A DNA stretch of 8,099 nt from JADDRA01 sp038233555 (GTDB lineage Bacteria > Actinomycetota > Acidimicrobiia > Acidimicrobiales > CADCSY01): positions 1 through 8,099 of the forward strand of contig JBBSLT010000107.1 in the NCBI GenBank assembly GCA_038233555.1, read 5' to 3'. Below are positions 1 to 7,247 of the stretch, one piece after another. The notes below the pieces were generated by a model. It saw nothing but the letters and a program-made list of their open reading frames with translations, was not told the DNA's origin and did not search any database. The translations under genes were made by a program, and so were the position numbers. Positions within the stretch are counted from its first letter, which is position 1, and each line of letters opens with the position of its first letter.

Positions 1-161
1 CCACCGCTGTCGATCAGGCGTTGCTTGCCGGTGTAGAAGGGGTGGCACACGTTGCACAGCTCGACCCGCAGCGTCGGCTCGGTGGAACGGGTGGTGAAGG
101 TGCTGCCGCACGAGCAGGTCACCTTGGCCTCGTCGTAGCGGGGATGGATATCGCTCTTCAT
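1..161 (-). CDS. rpmE: 50S ribosomal protein L31 (partial, C-terminus cut by window start)
   Basis: This is a zinc-ribbon protein of the large ribosomal subunit. The visible 53 residues begin MKSDIHPRYDEAKVTCSCGS. They carry the L31 hallmarks: the N-terminal KxDIHPxY motif, Cys16-x-Cys18 and Cys36-x2-Cys39 as the four zinc ligands, and the HPFYTGKQ segment (residues 40-47). With all four cysteines it is the zinc-binding (C+) form, not the zinc-free paralogue induced in zinc starvation. Family members are about 65-80 aa, so roughly 15-25 residues lie beyond the window edge. The ATG is supported by AAGGAG (positions 172-167) five bases upstream. It lies 28 nt after the rho stop on the same strand, the order seen in many actinobacteria, where prfA often follows. 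Co-transcription with rho is likely. Confidence 0.96.
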   Translation of the reverse strand, partial: MKSDIHPRYDEAKVTCSCGSTFTTRSTEPTLRVELCNVCHPFYTGKQRLIDSG

Positions 162-189
162 GGTCTCTCCTTGGTCTCGTGCCCGCCGC

Positions 190-2115
<1,926 letters not shown>

Positions 2116-2360
2116 GGCGTACCTCGTTATCTCTGGTGATGGTGAGTCTTTTGGATCAGCGACGAGCGCCGTCCGTCTGGTGCTACCGCCTGGTCCCGCT
2201 GCACGACCAATCAGAGGGACGGATCAACGCAAGGAACCGGTGGGCGGCCGGCGTCAATGCAAGACGCCGTCACTTCCGTGCCCCAGGTACTGCCCCCCGG
2301 CGCCCACTCCACGACGACTGCTCGTCTCTGGGAATGGCACTCGAGTTATCGGGCGGTGCG
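2116..2360 (-). other. Long predicted 5' leader of rho mRNA
   Basis: This non-coding stretch of about 245 nt lies between the predicted start site and the rho ATG. No plausible gene was seen in it on either strand. In RNA orientation it holds a perfect 7-bp hairpin, CGGCGTC/GACGCCG with a 7-nt loop (2269-2249). The last 45 nt or so (about 2165-2122) are rich in A and pyrimidine-C steps and poor in G, as expected of a Rho-binding (rut-like) segment. rho genes in several bacteria are autoregulated by Rho acting in their own leader. That mechanism here is inference. Confidence 0.4.
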
Positions 2361-2366
2361 ACGCCG

Positions 2367-2395
2367 ATCCTACCAAGTCGGCAACGTCCCGGCAA
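2367..2395 (-). promoter_or_regulatory. Predicted housekeeping-sigma promoter of rho
   Basis: Read on the minus strand, a -35 box TTGCCG (2395-2390) is separated by exactly 17 bases from a -10 box TAGGAT (2372-2367). Both are close to the consensus TTGACN and TANNNT of actinobacterial primary sigma factors. It lies between the nfuA stop and the rho start. Transcription would begin near 2360, giving a leader of about 245 nt before the rho ATG. This is a prediction from sequence only. Confidence 0.6.
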
Positions 2396-2422
2396 CATCA
2401 AGCCACCGCCCTCCCTGAGAAC

Positions 2423-3064
2423 CTACTTGGAGTTGGGCTGGTAGAAGGGGTTGTCGCCGGCGGCGTGGTCGGTGACGTCGATGACCTCACTGATCTCGGG
2501 GATGCGATCCTCCACGGTGGCCTTGATGCCCTCGGTCAGGGTGAGCTGAGCCAGTCCGCAACCCTGGCAGCCGCCGCCCATGATCATGTAGGCGATCTCA
2601 CCTTCCACCCGGTCGACGGCGGCGAAGCCGCCGTGAGCCGCCAGCATGGGGTTGATCTCGCCGTCGAGGAGCTGTTGGAGGCGCTCCGCCACGCTGCCCT
2701 CGAGATGGACCTTGTCGATCGCGGCTGCGGAGGGCGGCGAGGGGCGGGGACGGTTCGGGTTGCGCAGTACCAGGCCGGTCGGCTCGACGTGGTCGAGGGT
2801 GGCGCCCCGTAGCTTGGCCACCGACGTCTCGGGCACGAGGACGGCCAGCTCCTCGCTGTAGCCGAGCGAGTCGTCCCCCACGGCATCGTCGAGAGGCGCA
2901 AAGGTCAGCTCGTAGAGGTAGTCGGTGGCGCCCTCGCCCACCACCTCTACCTGCAACGCCAGGGCGTCGCCCCCGGGCTCGGCGGCTCGGGTTCCGAGGA
3001 TCATGGCCCGGGCGGCGTCGGTGACGGTGATCAGCGAGCGGTCGCTTCGAGTCGTCTCGGTCAC
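2423..3064 (-). CDS. nfuA: NfuA-type iron-sulfur cluster carrier (A-type-like plus NifU C-terminal domain)
   Basis: Scaffold or carrier that delivers [4Fe-4S] clusters to client enzymes. The 213-residue protein has the NfuA layout: an N-terminal HesB/IscA-like domain (about 9-103) with no cysteines, hence a degenerate A-type fold that cannot bind a cluster itself; a Pro-rich linker (103-113); then a Nfu domain (about 118-205). The Nfu domain holds the cluster motif Cys166-x2-Cys169 in GGGCQGCGLAQ and ends with VIDVTDHAAGDNPFY, matching the closing motif of NfuA proteins. A clustered pair of Nfu domains would bridge one cluster. The start is GTG at 3064. It is preferred over the internal ATG at 3004 because the A-type domain begins near residue 10. 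There is no clear Shine-Dalgarno site, but a TAGCCT box six bases upstream suggests a leaderless mRNA. It is divergent from the flavoprotein gene and lies upstream of rho on the same strand. Symbol assigned by domain layout. Confidence 0.88.
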   Translation of the reverse strand: MTETTRSDRSLITVTDAARAMILGTRAAEPGGDALALQVEVVGEGATDYLYELTFAPLDDAVGDDSLGYSEELAVLVPETSVAKLRGATLDHVEPTGLVLRNPNRPRPSPPSAAAIDKVHLEGSVAERLQQLLDGEINPMLAAHGGFAAVDRVEGEIAYMIMGGGCQGCGLAQLTLTEGIKATVEDRIPEISEVIDVTDHAAGDNPFYQPNSK

Positions 3065-3070
3065 GCCCCC

Positions 3071-3076
3071 AGGCTA
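3071..3076 (-). promoter_or_regulatory. Predicted -10 box for leaderless nfuA transcript
   Basis: On the minus strand TAGCCT (TANNNT type) ends six bases before the GTG start of nfuA. That is the spacing typical of leaderless actinobacterial genes, where the transcript starts on the initiation codon. No good -35 box is seen, and no Shine-Dalgarno site precedes the GTG, which fits a leaderless start. The whole gap to the divergent gene is 46 bp. Confidence 0.4.
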
Positions 3077-3110
3077 GCGCCGGCGATGTCTGTGGCACGC
3101 TGGCGCCACC

Positions 3111-4529
3111 ATGTACGACGCCGTGGTGGTGGGTGCCGGTCCAAACGGTCTCGCGGCAGGGGTCCGCCTGGCCCAGGCCGGGGCGTCGGTCCTGGTGGTG
3201 GACCAGCACGACCAACCCGGCGGAGGTTGCCGCTCGGCTGAGCTGACCCTGCCGGGGTATGTCCACGACGTGTGCTCGGCGGTGCACCCGATGGGCGCCG
3301 CCTCGCCCTACCTCCGCTCACTACCCCTGCACGAACACGGCCTGACGTGGCTGCACCCGGACGTGCTGCTGGCCCACCCGCTCGACGACGGCTCGGCCGG
3401 CGTCTTGCTGCGCGGGGTCGAGGAGACGTCCCGGGCCCTCGACGACTCCGGGTGGAGTCGGCTCCTCGGTCCGCTGGTGGCCCGGTGGGACGACGTGCTC
3501 GACTCCGTGTTGACCCCTGTCCTGCGCCCGCCTCGCCATCCTTTGACCATGGCCCGATTCGGGCTACGGGCGCTCTGGCCGGCGACGGTGCTGGCGTCGA
3601 AGGCGCTGGGCAACGACCGTTCGCGCGCCCTTTTCGCCGGCATCGCCGCCCACTCCATCAACGCCCTGGAGCGCCCGCTGACCTCTGCCGCTGGCGTGTT
3701 GCTGGCCGGGGCTGGACACGCCGCCGGATGGCCGGTGGCCGCCGGAGGCTCGCAGCTCATCGTCGATGCTCTGGTGTCCTATCTCCGCCACCTCGGAGGA
3801 GAGATCGAGACGGGGCGACGGATCACCACCTTCGAGGACCTGCCGGCGACCCGGGCGGTGTTGTTCGATACCGCCCCGCGCCACCTCCTGACCATCGCCG
3901 GCGACCGGCTCCCACCCCACTACCGGCGACGACTGGACCGGTTCCGCCACGGCCCGGGGTCGTTCAAGGTCGACTACGCCCTCGACGGAGCCGTTCCGTG
4001 GACAGCCGAGGCCTGCCGGCGGGCGGGGACCGTGCATGTGGGTGGGACCCTCGCCGAGGTGGCCAAGGCCGAGGCCGAGGTGGCCCATGGTCGCCATCCC
4101 GAGCGACCTTTCGTCCTCGCCGCCCAGCAGTCGCTCATCGATCCCCTCCGGGCACCGGCGGGGCACCACACCCTGTGGGCCTACTGCCATGTTCCGTCGG
4201 GTTCGACCCTGGACATGACGGGGGCGATCGAAGCGCAGTTGGAGCGCTTCGCCCCCGGCTTCTCCGACCTGGTGCTGGCCCGGACGGTCACCTCGGCCGC
4301 CCAGCTGGAGGCCTACAACCCCAACTGCGTGGGGGGCGACATCGCCGGCGGCTCCACCGGTGGGCTGCAGCTGCTGTTCCGTCCCACCGTGTCAGCCCAT
4401 CCCCACCGCACGCCGGCGCCCGGCCTCTTCCTGTGCTCGGCATCCACCCCGCCCGGGGGAGGCGTACACGGTATGTGCGGGTACTGGGCGGGCGAAGAGG
4501 CCCTGCGCTTCCTCGAAGGGGCCTCGTAG
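3111..4529 (+). CDS. FAD-dependent oxidoreductase, phytoene desaturase-like (CrtI/PYROXD2 type)
   Basis: Flavoprotein of the phytoene-dehydrogenase-related group (COG1233 type), 472 aa. The N-terminus is a Rossmann dinucleotide fold: VVVGAGPNGLAAG (residues 5-17, GxGxxG core Gly8/Gly10/Gly13), ending in the ribose-binding acid Asp31. The GGGCRS segment (37-42) follows, as in amine-oxidase and CrtI-like proteins. The central GWPVAAGGSQLIVDAL (206-221) matches the family's G-x-P-x-GG-x3-L motif. The C-terminal FAD motif is PGLFLCSASTPPGGGVHGMC (437-456), then GYWAGEEAL. The substrate cannot be read from sequence. No carotenoid genes lie nearby, so a role in carotenoid synthesis is not supported and the PYROXD2-like branch is the better match. 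No Shine-Dalgarno site precedes the ATG, so it may be leaderless. The next gene begins nine bases after the stop, pointing to a two-gene operon. Confidence 0.85.
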   Translation: MYDAVVVGAGPNGLAAGVRLAQAGASVLVVDQHDQPGGGCRSAELTLPGYVHDVCSAVHPMGAASPYLRSLPLHEHGLTWLHPDVLLAHPLDDGSAGVLLRGVEETSRALDDSGWSRLLGPLVARWDDVLDSVLTPVLRPPRHPLTMARFGLRALWPATVLASKALGNDRSRALFAGIAAHSINALERPLTSAAGVLLAGAGHAAGWPVAAGGSQLIVDALVSYLRHLGGEIETGRRITTFEDLPATRAVLFDTAPRHLLTIAGDRLPPHYRRRLDRFRHGPGSFKVDYALDGAVPWTAEACRRAGTVHVGGTLAEVAKAEAEVAHGRHPERPFVLAAQQSLIDPLRAPAGHHTLWAYCHVPSGSTLDMTGAIEAQLERFAPGFSDLVLARTVTSAAQLEAYNPNCVGGDIAGGSTGGLQLLFRPTVSAHPHRTPAPGLFLCSASTPPGGGVHGMCGYWAGEEALRFLEGAS

Positions 4530-4538
4530 GCTGATCGC

Positions 4539-5279
4539 ATGGCCGTGGTCGCCGCCCACCCGTCGGGCCTGCTGTCGTTCATCCGCTACGCGTTCATGCC
4601 CAACCACCTCGGCTACTGCGGGGGCAATCACCACGAGGTGCTCTTCGAGCACGCCGCCGCCGGTCAGTCCGATCGGCGCCTTGCTCCCATGCTGGCCAAG
4701 TTCACCGGCGCTCTGCCCTACCTGCAGACCATCGCCTCCGCCCACCACCTCTCCGATCCCTTCGACGACCGGGTGGTCGAGGCCTACTGGCTCGGCAACG
4801 AGCTGCTCGACAGCGTCGAGGCGTCGGCGCTCTACCGATCCCTCGACGAGCGCTTCGGTCGCCAGCTCACCGGGACCACTCGCGAGCAGGTGTTGCGCAA
4901 GCCGCCTCAAGGTGCCCGACCCCACCACCTCTTCCACGTCCTCGACGTGTACCGCCACCTCGAGCACCAGGGCATCGCCATGGCCACCATGGAGAACTGT
5001 CGCATCAGCTGGGGCCAGGTCACTTCGGTCGACGGTGCCGAGCTGGTGGTGAGCCGCCAGCCCCTGGCCCTCGCCGCCGGCAAGCTGGCGCTGGGCGAGG
5101 CGACTGACACCAGGGTGTTGCGCTCCATCTCCGATCGGGGCTTCGCCGACGACGCCGCCGTGGGCGATTGGGTGAGCGTGCACTGGGGGTGGACCTGCGA
5201 GGTCCTCGACCAGCGCAAGCTGTCGAACCTCCGCCGCTGGTCGCACCACCATCTGACGCTGGCCAACCAGACGATCTGA
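4539..5279 (+). CDS. Uncharacterised His-rich protein with HypC-like C-terminal half (possible DUF6390)
   Basis: A 246-aa soluble protein with no signal peptide or membrane segment. The N-terminal part (about 8-150) looks helical and is rich in His and aromatic residues: YCGGNHHEVLFEH (26-38), VVEAYWLGNELLDSV (79-93), and HHLFHVLDVYRHLEH (129-143). The C-terminal part (about 152-235) resembles the small hydrogenase maturation protein HypC/HupF. Cys154 stands in C-x2-S-W-G-x-V, with the same Cys-to-Gly spacing as the MCLAIPGKV start of HypC. It is followed by alternating beta-like segments and VGDWVSVHWGWTCEVLD (208-224), comparable to VGDYVLVHAGFAI of HypC. From memory the whole protein resembles family DUF6390, which could not be checked. 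It lies nine bases after the FAD oxidoreductase gene and is probably co-transcribed with it. No hydrogenase genes are in view, so its partner and function are unknown. Confidence 0.75.
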   Translation: MAVVAAHPSGLLSFIRYAFMPNHLGYCGGNHHEVLFEHAAAGQSDRRLAPMLAKFTGALPYLQTIASAHHLSDPFDDRVVEAYWLGNELLDSVEASALYRSLDERFGRQLTGTTREQVLRKPPQGARPHHLFHVLDVYRHLEHQGIAMATMENCRISWGQVTSVDGAELVVSRQPLALAAGKLALGEATDTRVLRSISDRGFADDAAVGDWVSVHWGWTCEVLDQRKLSNLRRWSHHHLTLANQTI

Positions 5280-5332
5280 TCCTCGGCTTCACTCGTTCGC
5301 TTCGCTCTCTCCGTTCGGCCGAGCCTGGTTGA

Positions 5333-5365
5333 GCTCCGGACGCCGGCAAAGCCGGCGACCGGAGC
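5333..5365. repeat. Strong GC-rich inverted repeat (possible terminator or REP-like element)
   Basis: Arms 5333-5347 and 5351-5365 pair as 7 bp, one A-A mismatch and 7 bp around an AAA loop (CGCCGGC-AAA-GCCGGCG at the core). The pairing continues imperfectly outward to about 5328/5372 after a 2-nt bulge. It lies about 55 nt after the stop of the 246-aa gene, so it could end that operon, but no T-tract follows on the plus strand. A dispersed palindromic repeat is equally possible. Confidence 0.6.
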
Positions 5366-5380
5366 GCTGAACACCTGCTG

Positions 5381-5397
5381 GCCGAGCTGCGCTCGGC
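5381..5397. repeat. Second inverted repeat in the same gap
   Basis: A perfect 7-bp stem GCCGAGC/GCTCGGC (5381-5387 and 5391-5397) with a TGC loop. It lies 16 nt after the larger hairpin. The word GGCCGAGC also occurs at 5318-5325, ahead of the first hairpin, so the elements share sequence and may form alternative pairings. Confidence 0.5.
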
Positions 5398-5463
5398 TGG
5401 CCGCCAGGCAAAGAACGCCTCGGCGCCGTTGCTTGCGCCTGCCCGAGGGTAGAGAATGAGGGG

Positions 5464-5832
5464 ATGGTGACCAGGGAGGGGCGGCCTCGGCGGGAACGGC
5501 CCCTTCGGGCCAACCGGGCGCAGGCGGCGGGTCCGCCGCCGAAGGGCGCCCCGTCGAAGCTGGGGTCGGAGTTGAAGGCGCTGCGCGCCCGGCTCGGTGA
5601 ATACGGCGACAACCTGCCCACCACACCCGGCGAGTGGCACGCGGCCGCGTGGGACTACGACCAGGCGCTGGTGCTGGCCGCCGAGTCGCTCGGCGTGCCC
5701 CACCCCGAGCTCGACATGGTCCTGGGCCGGCGCCGGCTCACGGTTACCGAGCGCAACGGCATCGAAAAGGGTCTCGTCTCGCGCGGCATCGACCTCGGCG
5801 CCGCCCTCGCGCTCCCACCCGGGCGGGCCTGA
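5464..5832 (+). CDS. Hypothetical 122-aa protein, basic N-terminus
   Basis: Not recognised. The first 45 residues are Arg/Pro/Ala-rich and probably disordered. The remainder looks folded and mostly helical: LGSELKALRARLGEYG (33-48), then PGEWHAAAWDYDQALVLAAESLG (55-77), then ELDMVLGRRRLTVTERNGIEKGLVSRGIDLG (82-112). The Trp/Tyr-containing core and G/C-rich third positions support real coding. There is no signal peptide, transmembrane segment or cysteine. The start is uncertain. A GAGGGG run directly abuts the ATG at 5464, too close for a normal Shine-Dalgarno site; GTG at 5467 is an alternative. A GAGAAT box six bases before the ATG would fit a leaderless start. It stands alone between the hairpin-rich gap and a promoter for the next gene. 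Confidence 0.65.
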   Translation: MVTREGRPRRERPLRANRAQAAGPPPKGAPSKLGSELKALRARLGEYGDNLPTTPGEWHAAAWDYDQALVLAAESLGVPHPELDMVLGRRRLTVTERNGIEKGLVSRGIDLGAALALPPGRA

Positions 5833-5865
5833 CGCATCCGCCGACAGACCCGTCGACGAACATCG

Positions 5866-5897
5866 TTGCTGTCGCGGCCGGAGGCGGCCGGTACAAT
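5866..5897 (+). promoter_or_regulatory. Predicted promoter of the 84-aa gene
   Basis: TACAAT (5892-5897) is a near-consensus -10 box. TTGCTG (5866-5871) is a possible -35 box, but the 20-base spacer is longer than the ideal 17. Transcription would start near 5904, leaving a leader of about 59 nt before the GTG at 5963. The -10 call is firmer than the -35. Confidence 0.45.
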
Positions 5898-5962
5898 CTC
5901 CCCAGGGCAACCGTTCAGGTCGCCCACCGCCCTACCCCCCCAATGCACTGAGGTGTCGTCAC

Positions 5963-6217
5963 GTGAAGAACCCGTTGAAGAAGCTGTCCGAAACCAAGCG
6001 CACCGATCGACGAGAGGCGTTGGAGCACGAGGCGGCCGAGAAGATCAAGGAAGCCTCCAGCCACGCACCGCCCGAGGCGACCTCCGCTTCGTGGACCCAC
6101 CCCGCCCCTGAGGATGCCGGCTTTCAGGTCGCCGCCTCCACTCCTGCACCGACGCATGCCCACGCCGGTCGACGTCTCACCGTGCAAGAGCGGATGGCAG
6201 CCCGCCAGTCGGCCTGA
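5963..6217 (+). CDS. Hypothetical 84-aa charged small protein
   Basis: Not recognised. The GTG start at 5963 is supported by AGGTG (5951-5955) seven bases upstream and by the promoter ahead of it. The reading frame stays open upstream as far as 5597, but that part lies inside the 122-aa gene in another frame and is not coding. The product begins MKNPLKKLSETKRTDRREAL. It has a strongly charged helical N-terminal segment (1-31, Lys/Glu/Arg alternation), an Ala/Pro/Ser/His middle (32-68) that looks disordered, and a short basic end RRLTVQERMAARQSA (70-84). There is no cysteine, signal peptide or membrane segment. Its last 41 bases overlap the end of the convergent thiamine diphosphokinase gene. 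A nucleic-acid- or ribosome-associated role would suit the charge pattern but is only a guess. Confidence 0.65.
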   Translation: MKNPLKKLSETKRTDRREALEHEAAEKIKEASSHAPPEATSASWTHPAPEDAGFQVAASTPAPTHAHAGRRLTVQERMAARQSA

Positions 6218-6854
6218 TCACTAGGAGCACCCCGGCGCCGAGCACCACCTTGCCGACAGGGCCGAGCATCTCGTTGCTCACGCCCCGGGTGGAGGCGGGA
6301 TGCAGTTGCTCGCCGGCGAGCGGATAGCGCAAGCCTTCGGTCCACACGTCCTCGGCCGGACCGCCCACCGCCAGCAACGTCACCAGCTCGCCGGCACGGC
6401 CCCCGAGGACCACAGGTCGGTTCGGGCGGGCCACGTGCAGGCGAGCTGGTCCCATCCACGCCTCGACAACCGTGTCGACCAGCGCAGGGCCGGTCAGGAC
6501 CAAGGCGTTGGCCATCAGGTGGTCGAGGCGACCACCATGGCCACCTACGACCACGACGTGGTCGGCCCCCCACGATCGGGCGGTGCGCAGCGCCAGCTCC
6601 AGATCGGTGTGGTCCTTGGCCGCCGGGTGGCGGTCGAGCCGACAGCCCCCGGCCACGGCTGCGGCCATCGTCTCGGGGCCGGCCGAGTCGAAGTCGCCCA
6701 CCGCCACGTCGACTTGCAGGCCCAGCCGAAGGCCTTGTTCGAGGCCGGAGTCGGCGGCTACCACGTAGGCCCCGACGGGCAGGGACGGGGCGATGGCGAC
6801 GTCGACGGGATCGCCGCCGGTGAGCACGATGGCGACGCGAGCCTGACCTTCCAT
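6177..6854 (-). CDS. thiN: Thiamine diphosphokinase (thiamine pyrophosphokinase)
   Basis: Transfers a pyrophosphate group from ATP to thiamine to give thiamine diphosphate in the cytoplasm. The 225-aa protein has the expected length and motifs of the family: AADSGLEQGL (33-42); GDFDS (53-57), the Asp pair that binds Mg-ATP; AAKDHTDLELAL (78-89); GGHGGRLDH (104-112); and, in the smaller C-terminal thiamine-binding domain, STRGVSNEMLG (188-198). The family normally ends soon after the LLVIRP strand; here ten further residues run into the overlap with the convergent 84-aa gene. The ATG at 6854 is chosen because the first strand (VAIVLTGG) begins six residues later. GTG at 6869 is an alternative. 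No Shine-Dalgarno site is visible, and a TAGTGT box (6871-6866) would give an almost leaderless mRNA. No thiamine riboswitch was seen upstream. Confidence 0.9.
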   Translation of the reverse strand: MEGQARVAIVLTGGDPVDVAIAPSLPVGAYVVAADSGLEQGLRLGLQVDVAVGDFDSAGPETMAAAVAGGCRLDRHPAAKDHTDLELALRTARSWGADHVVVVGGHGGRLDHLMANALVLTGPALVDTVVEAWMGPARLHVARPNRPVVLGGRAGELVTLLAVGGPAEDVWTEGLRYPLAGEQLHPASTRGVSNEMLGPVGKVVLGAGVLLVIRPTGGLPSALAR

Positions 6855-6977
6855 CGGTGCCGGCGACACTACCGTTGGCCGGTACCCAGAGGTGGGCGGC
6901 CGGAGGTCCGCTACCGTCGTGACTAAGGATCTTGCTTTTCGACTGCCATTGATCGACCGAACGAAAAGGACAGGGCC

Positions 6978-7247
6978 ATGAGCATGAAGGTTTGGATCGA
7001 CCAGGATCTGTGCACTGGCGATGGCCTGTGCGCCGAGATCGCCCCTGACATCTTCTTCGGCAAGGACGACGGCCTCTTCTACGTCAAGGAAGAGTCCTCC
7101 AACTTCGGCGAGACCAAGCTGTTCGACGGTGACGCCCACCCGGCCAGCGCCGAGGGCACCGCCCGCATCCCCGAAGGTGGCATCGACCGCACCATCGAGT
7201 CGGCCGAGGAGTGCCCCGGGGAGTGCATCTTCATCGAGCTGGAGTGA
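6978..7247 (+). CDS. Single-cluster ferredoxin with Cys-x2-Asp-x2-Cys motif
   Basis: Small acidic electron carrier, 89 aa, of the monocluster bacterial ferredoxin family. The N-terminal half has VWIDQDLCTGDGLCAEIAPD: Cys12 and Cys18 are ligands, and Asp15 stands where four-cysteine ferredoxins have their second Cys. The C-terminal ligand is Cys79 in EECPGECIFIE, with an additional Cys83. This pattern binds a [3Fe-4S] cluster in many actinobacterial proteins, or a [4Fe-4S] cluster with Asp as ligand as in Pyrococcus furiosus ferredoxin. Related proteins are commonly 60-70 aa; the extra length is an acidic insertion at about 38-69. Such ferredoxins often serve cytochromes P450 or other oxygenases, but none is nearby. 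The ATG is backed by AAAAGGA (6964-6970) seven bases upstream. It is divergent from thiN, with a 123-bp gap. Confidence 0.93.
   Translation: MSMKVWIDQDLCTGDGLCAEIAPDIFFGKDDGLFYVKEESSNFGETKLFDGDAHPASAEGTARIPEGGIDRTIESAEECPGECIFIELE

Noticed and set aside
162..189. Terminator between rho and rpmE
   Set aside because: The 28-nt gap has no hairpin. It holds only the rpmE ribosome binding site.
3272..4534. Plus-strand frame of 420 codons inside the FAD oxidoreductase gene
   Set aside because: It is the shifted frame of a gene whose FAD motifs lie in the other frame. The product is Arg/Pro-rich and featureless.
4392..5252. Minus-strand frame opposite the 246-aa gene
   Set aside because: The plus-strand product has structured aromatic and His motifs and sits correctly behind its neighbour. 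The antisense product has none.
5020..5910. Minus-strand frame across the hairpin gap and the 122-aa gene
   Set aside because: It would cross the inverted repeats and the coding DNA of two plus-strand genes. The product is low-complexity and Arg/Pro-rich.
5597..5962. Upstream extension of the 84-aa gene frame
   Set aside because: This part lies inside the 122-aa gene in another frame and crosses the TACAAT promoter. The GTG at 5963 has its own Shine-Dalgarno site.
6855..6977. Thiamine (TPP) riboswitch ahead of thiN
   Set aside because: No CTGAGA-type thi-box is present on the minus strand, and the predicted leader is nearly absent.
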